Shown: positions 11,510 to 22,936 of the stretch, piece after piece | How positions within the stretch are numbered: position 1 is the first letter of the stretch | How the letters are laid out: the number at the start of each line of letters is the position of its first letter | Assembly: GCA_018343915.1 (NCBI GenBank) | Contig: JABRWF010000003.1 | Coordinates: 3,224,001 to 3,288,000 of the forward strand | Direction: 5' to 3' | DNA from: Agroathelia rolfsii | Taxonomy: Eukaryota; Basidiomycota; Agaricomycetes; Amylocorticiales; Amylocorticiaceae | DNA length: 64,000 bases | The notes under the pieces: model-generated | The model's input: the letters and a program-made list of their open reading frames with translations, nothing else | Told to the model about the DNA's origin: nothing | Database searches by the model: none | Position numbers and translations under genes: made by a program

Positions 11510-14500
11510 ATGGATAACACAGCAATACCGCCTATTCGCGTGTTTGTCTCGCATCGTTTGCATTCTGGACCGGGTCCATTTATACTCGCACAGAAGAGAG
11601 CTCCTGCTCCAGATTCTAATGCACCGTCATCCACCTCTGCCGCAAATACACAAAGTGGATCAGATCTACTCAAGAAAATCCATCGAGCGCTTCACGGGTC
11701 TCTAACCAGTTCAGAGTCAACGTCGTACATTCACTCTACGCTCTATGCCAACATCGCGCCGCCGTGGCAATCAGAACTCGAGCTCTCTTGGAATAGGTCA
11801 AGTGTCGTACTCAGCATTGGCGATGTCGTACAGCGCCAATGGAACTTCGCCAATGAAGGTAGACCAGTCCAATGGGCGTGCATTGGTCACCTTGCTCGAC
11901 CTCCCAAGCGTCAGCGGTCCAAGGTGAATGTGAACGAGGATCCTCTTATGGCAACAGATCCTGCAGATGAAGCAGCTATGAGCGCAACATTTGGTCCCTT
12001 TCATCATCATACGTCTCATCAAGCAACCTCCCATGACACCGCTAAAAAGACAGGAACGGAGCCCAAAGAGGATGAGATCGTACCCGCCGTCTTTATCTTC
12101 TTGCGTGACGTTGGTCGGATTTATGCTTTAGACGGCACGGATTATAATTTTCCTTTGCCTTTTCTCACTCGTCGTGCTTGGCCCCTTCATCCACACGGCG
12201 TCCTCATACAACGTATGCCTGAACCCGGCGAATTCGATACCTTCGCCGCTGAGGCCGACGAGGATTACTTGCTCCCAACCATTTTCACCTTGACGAACCC
12301 ATGGGCGGAGCCATCTGCCGTTGCTATCGCATCGGGTCTTGTCGGTTCACCAGCTCGCCTCAAGAACGAAACACAATACTCGAGCAGACGGATTCCAAAC
12401 ATATCACCCAAGGAAATCGTGCTTTGGACAGCTCCGCGTGCTGATAATTCTGGAGATGATATAGCTTTGACTTACAACGAAGAGGAAGAAAAAATCAATA
12501 TCTGGCGTTATGCATACATTCGCCAGAATGATGCACCGAAGCCTCTAAAGAAACGTCGTGCGAACGCAGCACGTCAACGTAGCTCCCTGAACGTATTTAA
12601 TAATGCTACGGGGACTGAAGCAAGCTCTGATCAGGAATTTGACAATTTCCCGTCACTTGCTCTCGGAGGGCCTGATGGTCATGACAGCGACCCTGACAAG
12701 TCCTTGCCATTATCTGCTTTACCCAATCGGCAACCTTCTCTTAAAGCAACGACAATGCAAGCAATCGGTAAGAAGGTGTCCGAGGTCATTCCTGCTACTC
12801 CGTCATCGATTACAGGGAGACGAGGATCGCCTGCTCTTAGCAGCCATCGGCGAGGTGGGTCCACGACTAGAAATGAGCTGAGCATGACTATGGATCGCAT
12901 GGCCCTTAACGGAAGAGCAGAAGCTGAGACGATATATTCGCTGGAGCCTGGAGTCATGAAACCCACGTTCTGGTTTGAAAAACTAGACAGCTTACCTTTC
13001 TCGGACAAGAGGTAAACACGAATTCTAAAAAAATTATGTGGGCTACAAGCTTATGGATTGGTTCTCTTAGTTCAGGAGCCTGGGAGCACATTACAGCAGA
13101 TATCTTCGATAAACGATTCGACGGAGAACATGAGCGTTTTATGCTCTCTGTCCAACTTCCAACGTCACAAGTTCATATTTATCAACTCGCCATAAATAAC
13201 GATCAATCCATTACATCCACTCATCTCCAAGAATTTCCCTCTCTTTCGTCCGTTGCGCTATTTTCTACCCGAAAGTCAATACGCGATTTGTTTGTAATCC
13301 AGCCAGATAACACTGCTATCATGCTCACACATGGCATTCACCCAATGTCTATCTCCCTCGACGCAATCGATCCCGCTGTACGCATTATTCGATCAGTGAA
13401 AGCTGTACTTGTCAAAGATGCCGTGGGCTCCGCTGCTACCGTTGTCCTTGCCGATGGCTTGCGTTTCCGTGTTTCATTCGATCTCGTCCCTAGCGGTCTC
13501 ACTCGTCGTGCGTTGGACATACTCTCGTTATGGATGCCGCACGATCTATTCTTTCCTTTGCACTGGCTCTTCCTTCGAATATGGACCGAACGCGGATGCG
13601 TACGCATAGAGGACAAGCAGTTTAGGTGTCTGAAGCGGGCACTGTGCACATATTTTAATGTCGGAGAAGTCGAAACTGCCGAAACACCTGGTAATCCATT
13701 CCAAGAGATGCTGGGGATGGAAAGGTATCGAGGTATGAAGGACGATCCGGCTATCTTCCATCTCCATGTACCATCAGAGTCCAAGTCCAGACCCCTAAAC
13801 TTGGATCGCAAACCTCACCCCGGCATAGCCTTGGTCCTGGTCGCGTTCAATTATTTGGCTGAGGATCTGAGAACTCAGACAGATTCCCATGACTCCCTTT
13901 TGCTCATCGTACCTCTTATTTGCCGTATCGCTATGCATATTCGACCAGAATGGGCGGATTACTGGAAGAGGCTCGTGCCCTCAGCACTTGCCAACTGGCC
14001 AGCGCCTTCCTCGATGGGTATGCTCGTGCTTATGTTAGCAACGAATTAAAGCTTAATATGTCCTTTGTGATAATAGTTACTCCCTTCTTGGATGATCGTG
14101 TACCGATTTGGCCTGCGGACTCCGGCGGTTTCTTCGTTGTTATGCTCTTGGGTCCTATTCCTCCGAGCTTCAAGAATTCCATGCACTGGGATCACTCTCG
14201 TGTCAATGAAAACTTCCACGTTACACCGTCTTTTGCCTTTGGTCGTGTCGAACCTCTACGCGCGCTCCCTACCCTTTCTCAGATCTATCAATCATTCGGT
14301 GAACGGGACCATGAAACCGCACAACAGCGCTCGGAAGCGGTTATAGAAAAGCTCATGAATTTACGGGTACCTTCTCGGTTCTTGAAGAATCTAACTCTTG
14401 GCCTCGAAGCTCCACTTAAAGAGGCTGCAAGGACCTGCCAGCTTTCGCCTCCAGGCGGCTGGAGTACAGAAGCGTATCGAGTTATTGGTAGAGATGACAT

Positions 14501-17500
14501 GGCCGAAAGTACCAGAAGTGACCCAATCGCTTTGATCAACGACGGATACCGGTCTCTAAGAGACTTCCTGGTAAGAAATCAAATCTTCATCTGTTCTGAG
14601 ATACAATAAATTCATTTTCTCCGACTAGAAACCTGACCATCCCCGGAAAACAAGCGCAAGACTGATCGCAGACGCTAAAAACGATAGTTCGGGACATATC
14701 GGGCTGGTATCAGGAGTCGAATTCGAGACAGAAGAGTTCATTCGAGTTCGATTTGCCCATGACCGTAGACTGGAATCTGTAGCACGTATGCTCTGTTCAG
14801 CCGTGGTTCCCTCTGTTAAGATACCTGAGCGTCCAGATTTGAGGTAAGTCTTAATTTCCTTCACCAACCGGTCGAGCTTAACATTTGGTCGTCTACAGTG
14901 AGACAGATCAACTTAAGGAGCAGCAAGGCCATATCACACGTATCGCTGAAAGGACTCTCGCCTTGCCGTATGGTCGAGCACTGTTTACATACGGCTGTGT
15001 GCCCAACGTGACCCGGGAATCTTATCGGATTCCCAAGATGGAGTACGCTATTCGTATCCAACCCCTCAATCAGATCCTCGTTCCAGAATCAGGAAAGCTC
15101 CCCCCAGAGTGTTCTAGCTGGGGTGAGTTCCACAACGGAGTGGCTGCTGGGTTGCGAATTTCACCCACTGCAATGAACGTCGATAATTCTTGGATCGCGT
15201 TCAATAAGCCAACAGAACTCACACCGGAGCATGCTGGATTTTTATATGCTCTTGGGCTCACAGGTCATCTACGAAATATGCTTACCTGGCATACATTCTC
15301 ATATCTTACGCCCAAGCATGACCTTACGTCCATTGCCATCCTTCTTGGATTATCAGCCGCAAATGTTGGCACTGGAGATTCTCACGTCACCAAACTTCTC
15401 TCTGTACATACACCTGCGTTGTTACCCACTCCGGACGTCGATCTGAATATTTGTCTGGTGATCCAGTCAGCTGGGCTAGCAGGATTAGGATTGTTATACA
15501 TGGGCCGGAAACACAGACGAATGGCAGAAGTGTGTCTCAGTCAACTAACTCGCAAGGACCTTGTCGAACCGGACATAAGCAATCAAGGTCGTGAGGCATA
15601 TACCTACTCCGCAGGTCTGGCTTTTGGGATGATAATGCTCGGACGGGGCTCTTCGATTCCGGCTGACATGGAGTTCCAAGCACAATTAAGGTCTCTGATA
15701 CATGGAGAGGTCCTTCCCACAAACAATCATATACCGAACAAACCTGCTTTTGATGTCAATCTTGCATCACCAGCTGCATCGATTGCCCTAGGTCTAATGT
15801 ATCTACGAACAGGAAAACGAGACGTGGCGGCTATCCTTTCTATCCCGGATACTACAATGGCCATCGAGCACGTAAAGCCATTCCTTCTCCTCGTACGCGC
15901 CCTCTCCAAGTGTCTTATTTTGTGGGAAGAAATCAAGCCTACTTCGACCTGGGTCAATTCCCAGTTACCCCCAATTATACGCGCCGCGGTAGGCAGGAAA
16001 TCAAGTCCGCAACCACCAGAATCGCTACAGCTTGCCTATTACAATATCGTTGCGGGATGTTGCTTTGCGATTGGCCTCAAATACGCGGGCACGGCAGATC
16101 GGAACGCTTTTGACGTTATCTGCAGGTACTATGACTTCTTCGATAAGCAAGCACACAACAACAGTTCGTCTCATGAATGCTGTCCTGGGTGAACAAGTGA
16201 CTGATTTAATGCTTTTAGCCTCTGGTCACGAACAAAAAATCAAGAGATTCAATATCCGAGAGGGACTGAACACCGTGACCATCGCCTTATGCATGATCAT
16301 GGCCGGGACCGGCGAAATCAAGACCCTGAAGTCTCTTCGATACGCCTATGGGCGCAACCACTTTGCTTCACGATACGGTACTCATGTTGCTACTCACCAA
16401 GCGCTAGGTCTCCTCTTCCTGGGCGGTGGTCGGTACACACTGGGGACATCCAATGCCGCCATCGCAGCATTAGTTGGAGCATTCTTTCCTTGCTCCAATG
16501 CTCAGTCATCGGATAATGCCACGTATCTCCAAGCACTTAGGCACCTATGGGTATTGGCTGTTGAGCCCAGGTGCATCACAATCACCGATGTAGACACCAA
16601 AGAGGCCGTGTTCCTACCCGTCAAGATCACGACACAAGAAGACGGCAAACCAACTATGCTTCCACCCATGCTTGCCCCTACCCTCATTCCTAGTCTCGAA
16701 CGGCTTGTATCGATTCGTATAGATACGCCTCGATACTGGCCATTCTACTTCGATTTTCAACAGTTCAAGAGCTACAAAGACAACTTCCTTCGCAGTCAAA
16801 ACTTCTTCGTAAAACGGCGTACATCTTTCCTTGCTTATTCAGAAGATATGCGGGGTAGCCGAAGTCTTTTCGTGCGCTCCGGAGCATCGGCAGGTGACTA
16901 TGCAATCTTGGAAAGCCCTATCGTTAGCGATGCCATGAGCACCTCCAAAAACGACCTCATGCAATTCATATCATCATACTCCAACGACCCACTCTTCCTC
17001 GCATTTGCAGATCACTTCTGCTGTGAGCCCGGTGAGACGGAGGAAGAGCAAAAGTTCGCCGCATATTGCAATGCTAGTCTTTTAGACTGTCTCCTGCATG
17101 ACAAGATGCTTACTATACCCTCGCATCTCACTTTATATCATTATCGAGTCATGCCAACTACCTCGAGATTTTTTAACTTGCGTGTCAAGGATCTACTCTT
17201 TGCTGAAGAGTTCTGCGCCAACATCTTTCAAAATCATTTCAACGGCAAACGCGAAGCCGGCGAGCGACTGCCACTCATCCGCTGGACCACGATCAAGAGC
17301 GTTTTGCACGAGCTAGACCAACGGCTCGACAAACTTGCCAAACCCGCCGAGTTCCAGATGGCGCTAGCTCATTATGTCACCGGCAAAGCCATTCCTGCAG
17401 CAGCAAGTGCGGCTGTCTCTGCTCTCGGACTGTACCTCGTACGCCATTCGGTCCCGCCGTCGCATGTCTTGATGATTTTGCATGAGTTTACTACTGCGGC

Positions 17501-17675
17501 CATTAAGGAATGCCTAAACGCCCCACCCCCTGGGGGCACCGCGGATGAGGTTGGTCTCTCTCGAGGTCTTCGGCAAGTGATTTACGCTACGGGCAAGAGA
17601 GTCATGCTGCTCTATGGATCGTCTTGGACGGTGGAGGCTTGTGAGACGATATTGCGTGCTTGGGGCATGGTATAA
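11510..17675 (+). CDS. APC1: Anaphase-promoting complex subunit 1 (APC1/BimE)
   Basis: APC1 is the largest scaffold subunit of the anaphase-promoting complex, the nuclear ubiquitin ligase that triggers anaphase and mitotic exit. The start is ATG 11510 (MDNTAIPPIRVFV). The N-terminal half carries a WD40-like region with RAWPLHPHGVLIQRMPEPG and LLPTIFTLTNPW. The C-terminal half has PC-repeat (proteasome/cyclosome) helices, seen in GFLYALGLTGHLRNML, LGLSAANVGTGD, AGLGLLYMGRKHRRMAE and ALGLLFLGGGRYTLGTSNAA. Introns are visible at about 13013-13070, 14031-14090, 14573-14628, 14846-14899 and 16164-16218. The 16164-16218 intron (55 nt, GTTCGT..TTTTAG) joins HNNT to SGHEQKIKRFN and explains an apparent frame shift. 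A possible extra intron near 14130-14180 is unresolved. The stop is TAA 17673-17675, and the tail ends ILRAWGMV. Confidence 0.93.
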
Positions 17676-17799
17676 TCAACTGGGTATAATGTTTGTTTCC
17701 ATTATTGCGCTTAGGCTTTCGCTTCCCTTGAGTTGTTGGCATTTTTTTTTCTTCTTCTTTCATTTTCATTTGTATACTACTGCCACGCTAGAATTATGA

Positions 17800-19595
17800 T
17801 TAGCTATACTCCTTTTGAATGAATTTCGCGATTGTCTGGAGTTGGATATTCGATGTGCCTTCATAAATGGCACCCTGAAAACAGCCAATGTTAGTAACCT
17901 GCTCACAAATGAACGATGGTGCTACTTACGATCTTCGAGTCTCTCCAGAACTTCTCGATTCCGGTTTCCCTGGTAAAGCCAACACCACCAGCCCATTCGA
18001 TGGCTGAGCCGCTCACACTTTGGGCAACTTGGCTAGCATAATACTTGGCTATGGCCGCCTCCTTGGTGAAAGATTTACCCTCCTCCTTGCGTCTTGCGGC
18101 GTTATACGTTAATAGGCGTGCCGCCTCAATGTCGATGGCAGCCTTTGCGATCTGGAATTGCATGCCCTGGAAGGTACCAACGGGTTGACCGAACTGCTTG
18201 CGTTCGTATGTGTAAGGTACAGCCTTGTCAAAGGCACCCTGTGCAAGACCTTGCATGACGATTGAGCGGTTGCTATCATGCTATGAATTTTTTTTCGACA
18301 ACTCACCAAGCATTTGAGCAGCGATACCTTGACCACAAACATGTTAAGAATGCAACGAGATGTATGACACTTTGGCAAACCACTCACCTATCCGGCCTTC
18401 GTTGAGAATTTCAATAGCAATCTGTTGTGGAACATTAAGTACTAAAAGGATATTTCTATGACTAAATGCATACCTTATAACCAAGACCCTCTCCACCAAT
18501 CACGTTCTTTGCCGGTATCCTCAAATCGTCGAAGTTGAGGGAACAGGTCGACGAAGCACGGATGCCTAGCTTCTGCTCCTTCTTCGCAATAGTAACGCCC
18601 ATGTCTTTCGTAGCTACAAAGCATGTAATTCCCTTGTAACCCTTGCTAGGATCGATCTGGAAAGAGGATATGTCAGTGATCTAATAGAATAACAAGAATT
18701 CGTTGCATAACAATTTACGTTTGCAAAAATCAGGAAGATCTCGGCTTCGTAAGAGTTCGTAATCCACATCTTGGATCCATTAATGATCCAATCATCGCCA
18801 TCCTTCACTGCCCGGGTTTGCAGTGCGAATGCATCTGATCCTGAAGCTGGCTCTGAGAGACAGAACGAGCCAAGCTTGGAGTAGTTAATAGTTGTCAGCT
18901 TAGAGGTTTCAACGATCATCAATTTGCATTATAAGCGCACCTTGTTTTCCGCAAGTTGAGGAAGCCACTCATCCTGCTGTTCCTTGGTCGCGTATTTTCG
19001 GAAGACGGTGTTGACGAGTGTGTTGTGTACGTCACACATGACCGATACCGAAGGATCGACTTTTGCGAGTTCCTCAATAGCAATAATAGCAGACGTGAAA
19101 GATGATTCGGCTCCACCATGGTCTGCGCTAGTCTCAATGCCCATCAACTGATTTGTAACGGTCAGGATTTATCATATTTCAGAAGCGAGACCGAATAAAA
19201 TGCTACTGACACCTTGCTCGAATAGGCCCTTGATGACTGAAGGGTCCATTGATTCACTCTCGTCCATCTCACGAACTTTAGGACCGACGACATCATGGGC
19301 AAACCTTCGCACTGCGTAATTGGGATAAGCCGAAGGTGCAGCAGAGTGATTTAACCATGCAGTACTGGCGACATACCAGATTCGCGCAGCATATCCTCCT
19401 CCTCGGAGAAAGTATCGAGGGAGTTTGTACGTCTGCATTGTGTAACGCCGAAGTAACTGCGAGTAGGTATCTCGTTGAGTTAATTGTGAACCATTTTGCA
19501 TGGTATATGAATATGAATATGTCGAACCGTGGCTTGCTAGCATTGACCAAAGATATACGAGGACGAGCGAGGCGAGTAGCAGCTTGGCGAAACAT
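17800..19595 (-). CDS. Short/branched-chain acyl-CoA dehydrogenase, mitochondrial
   Basis: This flavoenzyme oxidises short or 2-methyl-branched acyl-CoA to the enoyl-CoA in mitochondria, in isoleucine/valine or short fatty-acid breakdown. The N-terminus [17 protein letters not shown], basic and Ser/Arg-rich, looks like a mitochondrial presequence. The mature part starts near [23 protein letters not shown]/substrate motifs are [20 protein letters not shown] and [12 protein letters not shown]. The C-terminal exon encodes [20 protein letters not shown], whose Glu in YEGT is the catalytic base in the ACADS/ACADSB group. Other family blocks are [20 protein letters not shown] and [20 protein letters not shown]. 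At least six short introns are present. The stop lies at 17800-17802. ACADSB is the closest type by these motifs, but ACADS-like specificity cannot be excluded. Confidence 0.9.
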
Positions 19596-20038
19596 AGTTG
19601 CTGACGATACTGTGGAAATTCAAGAGTGTCGTGACAAACGGGCAAGATGATAGATAGTGTAAGAAACAACAAAATAGGTTTGTTGTGGCCCTATACTTAC
19701 TGTCTTATAGCAAGCCATCGTCACTGACGCATGTGGGCGAAGATCCGGCCAGCCGGCGTCTATTTAAACCGGAGTGGGCAGAAGCCAAGTTTGTATAGCA
19801 CACCCGGATCAAGCATAGCATGTGATAGGCAAATGTCAATCCAGATTATGTAACGTACTTTCGTAATAACAGGGAACAAAAACTCGTGCAAGGACCAGAA
19901 ACAGAGAGACGAAAATGGGGAATGGTTCTCCAAATGCCAAAGTAGGGAAAAAAAAAAAAAGAGAGAGAGAGAGAGAGGGAAAAGAAAATGTGCAAGAAAG
20001 AAGAAAGAATGCAAAATCGAATGATCACAACTTCCTCC
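19596..20038. other. Intergenic region with purine microsatellite
   Basis: This is the promoter side of the acyl-CoA dehydrogenase and the 3' side of the DUF2433 gene. It holds an A-run followed by a GA repeat at about 19948-19978. No other gene is visible. Confidence 0.5.
19948..19978. repeat. A(n)-(GA)n microsatellite
   Basis: A run of about 13 A is followed by about nine GA units, directly readable in the sequence. It lies in the intergenic or 3' UTR region of the DUF2433 gene. Confidence 0.9.
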
Positions 20039-22297
20039 TCACTCTGCGGCGGAATTTCCACCCCTCTTGTCTCCCGGCTTTCCTCCGCCGGTCAATCCAG
20101 CTGCTGCAAACCCACGGGATACAAAGCCGCCGCCGCGCCCACGTCCACCGCGTCCGCCTCTGCCACCACCACGGTATCCATTAGAACCTTCGCGGTTCTC
20201 TCGATCCGTTGCTTGTTTCACTTCAGGGACGTCATCATTGATTTTCTGTGAGAGGTGATAAGTCTATAGATATAAGGCATAAATAGATTACTGAGGGTTA
20301 CCTCAGCCTTTTTCTCCAATGCTTCCTTCATAGCAGCCTCATCACCAAACTCGACATATGCCAGTCTTCCGTTTCGGCCAGCGAATGACGACGGGAAGAC
20401 GACGCGAATAATACCCTCTTTGGCATCACCGTAGAATTCGCGAATATCTGCCTCCGTGCAAGTGACATTCATGCGCATGAACAGCGTCCAGGGGTTATGT
20501 CTTGATTTGCCTCTTGTCGGTGTGCCCGTACCTGTGCTATCCGTCGCCGGGGACTTGAGGTCAGCATGCGGATCCGGTACAGGAATAGATCCCTCTGCAG
20601 GAGTCGATTCTGAAGCAGCAGCGGTGGGTGCGGTCGATGCCTCTGCGCCTGTCGAGCTTTCCTCCTCATTGTTAACAGCGGTCTCTGCCTCCTTAGCTGC
20701 TCGTGCCTCTTTCTTGCGCTGATTCTTCTCCTTTTTTTTCTGACGTTCACGCTCAGCCTTATCAGCGGCCGCCTTCTCTTTATCAGACAGAGCAGGAGTG
20801 GCAGTTCCGTCTGCTTTACCGGGAGTAGAAGCGTCAGCTTTGGCTTGCGGGTCAGGAGTTGCCGACTGAGAGGCGGAGGGTGCATTATTAGCCGGAGCAG
20901 GGGCCGGTGTGGTTGGCTTGGCAGGTGTGTCTGCCCCGGCTTTCTTTGCAGAAGGTGAAGTAGCAGCTGGGGCTGGTGAAGCAGCTTTGCTGGGCGGGAC
21001 AGCAGAGGTAGGCGCCTGTGGTTGCGTTGCAGTTCGACGATAAGCATAGTTAAAGCCTAGATGAGAATACCTATAATCAGCAAGAACGTAGCTGATTCTA
21101 ATTTTGAGAGATCATACCTTGACTCTTGAGTTCTGCACTCACGCGCCCTTCCTTGATATCTAGCACAAGGGACCCATAAGCAGCGTCACACAAGTTCCAA
21201 TTCCAGCAGTTCTTCCAAGCGGTCTCTTCTGCAGCCACCGCTGTTGTACGTTCTACAACAGCCAAAGCCTTGTCTAGCAGCACGCGCTGATGCTCGTCGA
21301 TAACATCATAAACCTGAGTTTGGACCGATTCCCAGACTCTGTCGAATGCCTCGCGTCCTTTCTGCAGCTTAGAAGTAAACGCCTCATAATCGTTCTGTAC
21401 GCTGAACTCATTGTAACTGCTTCCATAACGGAAGTGCAACCCGGCAGAGATGGTGAGATCGGCTCTGACAGCTAATGCCAGTGATGCCATCACTCCTTCA
21501 CGTCCTGGGCTCGCGTGAGAAACGAAAAGGCGCGTCTCGCTAGGGTCGTACACTCGTTGGGCGGTGTCGACAAGCTCGCCCATCTGAAGCGCGGTCGTCC
21601 ACATGGTACCTTGACCACCGGCGATGGTCGCATGCCCCTCACCATTGTCAAATAATTTGTGGGGAACAAGAGCGCCGCCCAGACCGAGAAGACGTAGCTT
21701 AACACCACCGACATCGAGAACGCGGGTAGTTGCCTCATCAAGAACATGGAGGTTTGGAACAGTGTAAGTGCCGGAACGGAACTTCTCAAGTACATCGACA
21801 TCCTCGCATGCTCCCCAGACAGTGTACACAGGGACGTCGAGCGAAATTTGACCGGATAAGAGAAGTGGGAATTCGGAAAGTAGTGCAATGTTGACTGTAG
21901 CACGGATAACTGACGGTGGGTTGTCAGGCGAGAGGAGATGGGTGCGTTGTGCAGATGGGATAAGAGGAGAATACATCGTGAGATGTCTCAGCGTTCTTTC
22001 GTTGATTCTGTCGACGCTCGATGCCTCTGGAAAGCGTGATTAAGCTGATCGTGGGTCGCATGGGATCACCAACTTACCAAAGAAGCCAAAATCACCGGTG
22101 TGGATGATAGCTTGCGCATTGGCGTCGCGTGCGAGTTCATTCAAAGAAGATATCTTGCCGCGAACATCTGCTACACATAGGATTCGACCGTGTTGGGTAT
22201 CAAGAACCTTGGTTTGCGTATTAACTCTGTACGTGTTTGTGCGCGGTAGAGGCGAAGTGCCAGGTCGTGTTGAAGCTGAAGCTGGACGAGATGCCAT
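20039..22297 (-). CDS. DUF2433 calcineurin-like phosphoesterase with C-terminal RRM-like domain and RGG tail
   Basis: The start is ATG 22295-22297. The N-terminal half is a DUF2433/metallophosphoesterase fold: ILCVADVRGKISSLNELA, AIIHTGDFGFF, VYTVWGACEDVDVLEKF, LRLLGLGGALVPHKL, TRLFVSHASPGREG and ISAGLHFRYG. Canonical metal-binding motifs are altered: D-V-R replaces the usual D-x-H and GACED replaces GNHD/E. Catalysis is therefore uncertain. A long Ala/Pro/Ser/Thr-rich linker with a KKKEKNQRKKEARAAKEAE basic stretch follows. Next comes an RRM-like unit (NPWTLFMRMNVTCTEADIRE to GRNGRLAYVEFGDEAAMKEA, about 20310-20500). The tail is Gly/Arg-rich (GGRGGRGGRGRGGG), typical of RNA-binding proteins. 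Introns lie at about 22020-22080, 21055-21115 and 20250-20300. A role in RNA metabolism is inferred from the RRM and RGG parts. The stop precedes 20039. Confidence 0.85.
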
Positions 22298-22936
22298 GGA
22301 TTCGATGTCTGGGTATTATTTTAAATGTGTGGAGGTAGTCCGTGCAGCTGCAAACTGCGTGAATGGGTGAACGATTCGACTGTTCGTCGCCTTTCAAGAA
22401 GTTGAGAAAGGAAAAGACTTGGAATTCGTGGGACGCGTTGATGATGCTCAAAACCCTTTCCGGAGTCCGACAAATCAGCTTTCTCAAAGAACTTGAATGT
22501 TATGCTTGTGTGTGTGTTTTTTCAAATATTTTTCGTATGTTCATCAGAAACCCGTACCAGAGAAGCGGGGGGTCTGCCAAAGGGAATTACGATGGCCACT
22601 ATTAGCGTGTTTTCATACGTAAAATATGCCAGTATTGGCATGCATTCAGTCATGGTGTTTTAAGTATAAGCCAGCATGTATTGGCATCCCTCTGGTTGGA
22701 TTGCCTATTGCTCAGAGCCATTTATGTTGATTGTCGTCAAATCCATTATCATTCTTACTCGATTTTGTGAACAAGGAAGAGGTCAATGACGTCGTGGTGG
22801 AATCATCGCGACTGATGCGAATAGTTCAGCGAGCCTGAGCCCCGCATCGACTACACCAATTACTCCTACCTGCAAAATATACTTCAAAGAGGATATTATT
22901 GTCTGAGGGGTTCTTGGTCTTTTTCTTCTTCTCATA
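22298..22936. other. Divergent promoter between the DUF2433 gene and THI6
   Basis: This 639 bp region separates two head-to-head genes. I looked for a thiamine-pyrophosphate aptamer upstream of THI6 and saw no CTGAGA / ACCTGA-type core. A CT-rich run (TCTTTTTCTTCTTCTC, about 22915-22933) lies directly before the THI6 start. Confidence 0.5.

Noticed and set aside
16130..16220. Apparent frameshift in APC1 between two overlapping open frames
   Set aside because: A 55-nt intron (16164-16218, GTTCGT..TTTTAG, phase 1) joins the two frames exactly and gives a family-like sequence, so the gene is intact.
22600..22936. TPP riboswitch controlling THI6
   Set aside because: No aptamer core sequences are visible upstream of the start or in the first intron.
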